From the NCBI GenBank assembly GCA_963920705.1, contig OY987226.1:19563600-19627599 (forward strand): a stretch of DNA of 64,000 nucleotides, in the 5' to 3' direction. Positions 60,034-64,000 of the stretch are shown here, one piece after another (positions within the stretch are counted from its first letter, which is position 1; each line of letters opens with the position of its first letter). The notes below the pieces were generated by a model. The model was given only the letters and a program-made list of their open reading frames with translations. It had not been told where the DNA came from and did no database searches. Both the position numbers and the translations under genes were made by a program. The DNA is from Odiellus spinosus. Lineage: Eukaryota; Arthropoda; Arachnida; Opiliones; Phalangiidae.

Positions 60034-60287
60034 TTCATACATGATTGTTAAAGAACGAACAATCAAGAACCATTTATTCGATTATTTAACAAAATCGTCA
60101 ATGTAGATGTCACGGGCCAATTTCATGTTTTAATTTTATACAGACTGGCGATTCTGATAATTAAAAAATAAGAATAAGATGGTGTGCGTGGGGGCAAGGT
60201 AGTTACGCAACGTTTTCGTGACCGAAGTTAAGTTCTTAAAAAAAACCCAGTCGAAGTTAATTTTTTGGAGATGTAGAACCACCTCGG

Positions 60288-60549
60288 AATCGATACTAGA
60301 CGTTTAGCTAGAGTCGCGTGAACAAGAAACCGTCTTTTCTCGAATCGATTTGATTCGATTTCTCGAAACTGCTTCGGGAACCAGTTTCATACCGATTCGG
60401 TTTCAACAACCGATAGATGAAGCTACGATAAATCGATTTATAAAGATAATGCGTGAACGCGTGACGCTTAAAACGATTCCTGGCGATTTGAATATCGGTT
60501 TGATTTTACCACTTCAAATCGATTAAGAAATGCTAGTGTGACCGTAGCT
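60288..60549 (+). mobile_element. Family C MITE, left end eroded
   Basis: From GGAATCGATACTAGACG through CGTCTTTTCTCGAATCG to CTAGTGTGACCGTAGC then TTA. The body is very close to the reference copy at 14411. Confidence 0.78.
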
Positions 60550-62043
60550 TAAGAGAGGAGAAAAATTTCGCGTGGGTCCCCACCTTTAACAGTGGCAACG
60601 GCGGACATAGAATTAACGCTATAGTGACTCAAAATAGATTTGGGTAACTAAAAATTTCTACATTTTTTTTAAAAAGTGCCTTAAGCATTGGTATCCAAAC
60701 ATGTCCAAACGGGGAAGTAAACACACGAGAGTGATCCCATAATAGTATGATTTGATATTATTTCCTGTATGAGAAGGGAGATAGTATTTGACCATCGTGA
60801 CCAAATGAGGTTCATCCACGAGAGAAGGCTGATACAGCGCGTGAGGTAGGTGCAGGGGTCGACCTAAATTCGATCACGCGAGGAGATCCACCCCATTTAG
60901 TACAGCATTGATTTCTCTATCCATACATACACGTCCCCCCCCTATGTTATTTAGGTCCCCCCTTCTCCCCCCGCACGCAGTCAACAGAGGGTTTTTTGGG
61001 GGAATAAGTTCGGGTCTTGCCAGGCGGGTAATCAACGTTCGATATCTCGCTACCTTCCACTCACCCCCATCGGCCTCTACCCCCTTTCCTTTTCGCGTTG
61101 TTCGGCAAAGAAGAATTCCCGCGGAGACAATAATCTATTCCACACCTCGAGTTGGATACACGAACTTCGGCTATAACCTACCTTGATCTCGGAGTAAAAC
61201 AAATCGTACAGATAAAGGGTTGCTTCTAGCTACGTCCGCGCTAGCAATCCCGAGTGGAATTAACGTCGAGATAGTACGTCTTTTTACGTAAGGGGGTGAG
61301 GGGTAGCCAGCCATCCGGCGTAAAACGCAAAAATCAATGAATCGCGGGTCTCGTACATCTAGCCCCAATAGTAAGTGTAAGTGTATAGCGGCAGAACCCC
61401 TCGCCCTTCATCGCCCGTCAGTTCGGGGGTTGATGGGGGGCGCCTTGGGGGGGGGGGGGGTGGAGGCTTTTACAAGAGACAAAGGACGCTTCTTTCCCGT
61501 TTTTTGATCGAATTTGAACTGCGAGCGAGACCCTGATGGCAAGAGGGTTAAACGGGATTTTTATCCAGAGAGGAAGTAGAATAGGAGAGAAGACTGGAGG
61601 GGTGGGGGGTTCGCCTCCTTTCTTCGCTTTTATTTCTGCAAAATGACGTTCAAACTTATAACAAAATCATTAAACGCGTCCCTCTCCCCATTTCCCTTCT
61701 TAGTCGATTCCCTTTTTTTATCGAACGCTGGGAATTTTCGATATTAGTAACCAACAGGGGGAGATTTTTATAGTGATCGACATTAATTTTGCTAAAGATC
61801 AGAATCTTATTTTTCTTATATTCCATATATTTTAAAATTTCGCAATAATCCATTTTTATTCGAACTGTAAAGCTCGGTTCCGACAAGAACATTGAGTTGA
61901 AGTTTTCAATTTGAAAATAATCGTGATGAGGAGATATTAAATTATCGAGAAATGAAAATAGAGAACTCTTATTTTAAATATTACAGACTCAATGAAAGAG
62001 ACGAAATGAACAGAGTAAATGCTAAAATAACTCATTACTTCAC
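60550..62043. other. No gene recognised; C/G homopolymer-rich
   Basis: 60900-61620 has C runs (60933, 60957), a G run at 61449-61460 and several G+C-rich frames without motifs. No CT-domain exon was seen. Confidence 0.45.
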
Positions 62044-62452
62044 TAGAGCTCGGAATCGGATAATGAACACCTTTATCTTAATCTCGGATAAAATTGTTTG
62101 TTCGTATCTAATGGATACGAATTATACGGAGATCAAATTTTAGGCTTGATTAATAAAAATATGATGTTTCTCGAAATCCGTGCAGAATGAAGTATAGTTA
62201 TTTTAATCTAAATTGAAAGGAACCGACTAAATCACTACATTCTAGCTTCGAGATTTCAATTTGGGTTAAAATCCGCGAAGAAGCTCGAGTTTCAAAATTT
62301 CTTATCAGCGAATGAATAACTCGTATCAATTTCCTATAACAAATCCGTACGAATAATAAATGGAGGATATTTTTTCCCGAACGGATAATATCTGATTGAC
62401 ATTCACGATGGTATTATTCAATTAACAAAAGTTATACAAATTTAGAGCTCTA
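62044..62452 (+). mobile_element. Family E element, copy 8
   Basis: Starts TAGAGCTCGGAATCGGATAA and ends AGAGCTCTA. It has an uninterrupted AATAACTCGTATCAATTTCC at about 62313-62332, which is the site hit by MITE A in copy 1. Confidence 0.8.
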
Positions 62453-62565
62453 GTTTTCGGGTATAAATATGAGATTAGCGCCTCTAGAAGTGTGGGAAGG
62501 GTGGTGCGGCAAACCACGGAGGAGTAAACGATCTAAGGTATTTTCAACCTGGCCCAATTCTACGA

Positions 62566-63150
62566 ACTCCGAACTCTTTGGTTCGAATTATTATGCAAAT
62601 GACGCCGGGTTAGTTTAATCAGTAAAAATAGCTTTTGGTCAAACTTGACTTAGCACCTCCTAACAATCCGACTGTTTTCTCTTCTTAAGAACCCCCGTTG
62701 TGCCATCGCCAATTCGCCATCCCTTTCGAGGAGCGTATAGGGCTACAAAACTTTTCGTTCTTATATATGAAATTGAGGCGATTTCACGGCGGAACTTTAC
62801 GCCAAGAATCTGGGCTCTATACTACATAAGGGGTCATTTCCCTTCAACTTCCTTTCTCAAAAGCAATTTTTCACCTGCAGTATGCAAAATGATACCATAT
62901 GTTACGACCATCATTTTTCTGATTTATAAAATACATGAAAAATACTCAAAATCCTAACAAATGCGTAGGGATACCTATATGAAATATATGATAAGTGCCA
63001 GGGTTGTTCGAGGTTGTTCTTTGCTATAAAATAGATCTAGATGATTATTGCTTCACGTATGTTCGTCTCAACCGAGTGTAAAGGGTTCTTTGCAAATAAA
63101 GTTAGACAACCAGAGTTATACATATGGAACCGCGTAGCGTTCCTCATTCC
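62566..63150. other. Nothing recognised
   Basis: Between a duplicated segment and MITE A copy 4; the 85-codon frame at 62700-62957 shows no motif. Confidence 0.45.
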
Positions 63151-63157
63151 CTCTTAT

Positions 63158-63474
63158 CAAGAATCCATTCAGGTTCCATAAGAATATGGGAGGGCCGCGA
63201 TTCAATAACCATCCTCCAAAACTTTGTAGCAAAAGTTCGTCCGCTTCGAATCGATTTTTCAAGTAAATCGCTACTGACATTATATTATTAACCCACGCCA
63301 CTAACGACCTTGACATAATATTTTGGGTAATAAAAATGGAGCCGACCGAAAAAAGATCTAAGCGTACAAATGTTGCGAAAATTGCAGACGAACTTTTGTT
63401 ACAAAGTTTGGGAGGATGGTACCAGAGGATAAAGCAATGCTCCCATATTCTTATGGAACCTGAATGGATTCTTG
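63158..63474 (+). mobile_element. MITE family A, copy 4
   Basis: 317 bp, same orientation as copies 1 and 2, with an exact CTCTTAT duplication (63151-63157, 63475-63481). The centre holds divergent open frames reading outward into the two arms. Confidence 0.92.
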
Positions 63475-63481
63475 CTCTTAT

Positions 63482-64000
63482 TCAGAAAGAACACAAGAGT
63501 TCCTATAAAGCCAACAAAATTAAGTTCAAAAAAGCTGGGAGAATCCTAACTGTTGGTCAAGAAATCACGTGAAGTTTCAAATTACGTCATCACCTTAGGC
63601 GTCAATTAATAAGTCAGTCATCGAATCCGAAACAAACAATTGGCCGGTTTTAGGAGTGGACAGGCAGAATCACTCTCCACAAAACTTATACACTTTCAAT
63701 TCCTTCAGTTTATTGTATACACGCTGAGATTGTTAACCCTGGACATGTAGTATATGCTTAAAAAGTCTTTGAAATGAGAAAACGTTGTCGAAACGGATTA
63801 TTTTAACGGGGCATTCTAACCCGGAACCAGCGCGTCCCCGTGTTATTTTTGAAAGAACCTGTAGAGTTGCTGAGCGTTTGAACAACCAAATCATTTGAAA
63901 TTTGTAAAAAAAATAAACCCGCGTAAAAGCCTAAAAGCCCATTCGGGATACGAGTCCGTACACCTCTTTGAAAGCCAAGTCTTTTTATTCTGACGGTGAC
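63482..64000. other. Nothing recognised
   Basis: Unique AT-rich sequence to the window end. Confidence 0.45.

Overview
The window is AT-rich eukaryotic nuclear DNA, most likely from an insect or other arthropod. The evidence is an intron-containing gene of the animal CCN family, CpG dinucleotides that are not depleted, T-TAGG-like short repeats, many minisatellites, and a very dense population of short non-autonomous DNA transposons (MITEs). I see no rRNA, no convincing tRNA, no CRISPR array and no bacterial-style operon. Species cannot be named from this sequence.

The only confidently recognised gene is at about 56.1-57.2 kb on the + strand. Three exons with compatible splice phases encode, in order, the IGFBP-like, VWC and TSP1 domains of a CCN matricellular protein. 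The first (signal peptide) exon and the cystine-knot CT exon were not found, so the gene is incomplete here and probably runs outside the window. Two other protein-like signals are less certain. One is a decayed reading frame on the - strand (24.8-25.6 kb; 271 codons with only two internal UAG stops). The other is a compact candidate 64-codon gene on the - strand (32.4-32.8 kb) with its own TATA box and AATAAA signal. An 84-codon frame near 2.8-3.1 kb and an exon-like interval at 52.3 kb are weaker.

Most of the rest is mobile and tandem DNA. I name the families by letter. A: about 315 bp, ends CAAGAATCC, 7-bp target duplications, four copies. B and C: about 180 and 295 bp, related ends with GCGTTCA, TA targets, many copies. 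D and L: TTAAAGG ends and TTAA targets, Kolobok/T2-like, with internal palindromes. E and F: TAGAG ends, 8-bp duplications, hAT-like. J: CAGGGTG ends, hAT-like. K, M, I and N: single copies with 8-, 9-, 7- and 7-bp duplications. G: a 932-bp near-perfect palindrome. H: two long direct repeats ending in a 24-bp palindrome. Several are nested (A, F and K each inside an E copy; M inside C; B inside C), so relative ages can be read directly.

Layout: 0-4.4 kb mostly unique with one F; 4.4-6.7 kb a mirrored satellite complex; 7.8-12.5 kb MITEs N, B, I, E+A and J; 14-21.4 kb B/C elements, a TA microsatellite, A, D, a 23-bp minisatellite and a dense B/C cluster; 22.4-23.3 kb A and a second 23-bp minisatellite; 24.8-25.6 kb the decayed ORF; 26.3-27.4 kb B and C+M; 27.9-28.9 kb palindrome G; 31.3-33.9 kb H repeats flanking the small candidate gene; 34-43 kb C, D, B, E+K, E+F, L, D, B, E and a foldback; 45-55.4 kb scattered F, D, C and E; 56.1-57.2 kb the CCN gene; 57.5-63.5 kb a hairpin, D, B, E, C, E and A. 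Long stretches without a recognised gene may be large introns or intergenic DNA.
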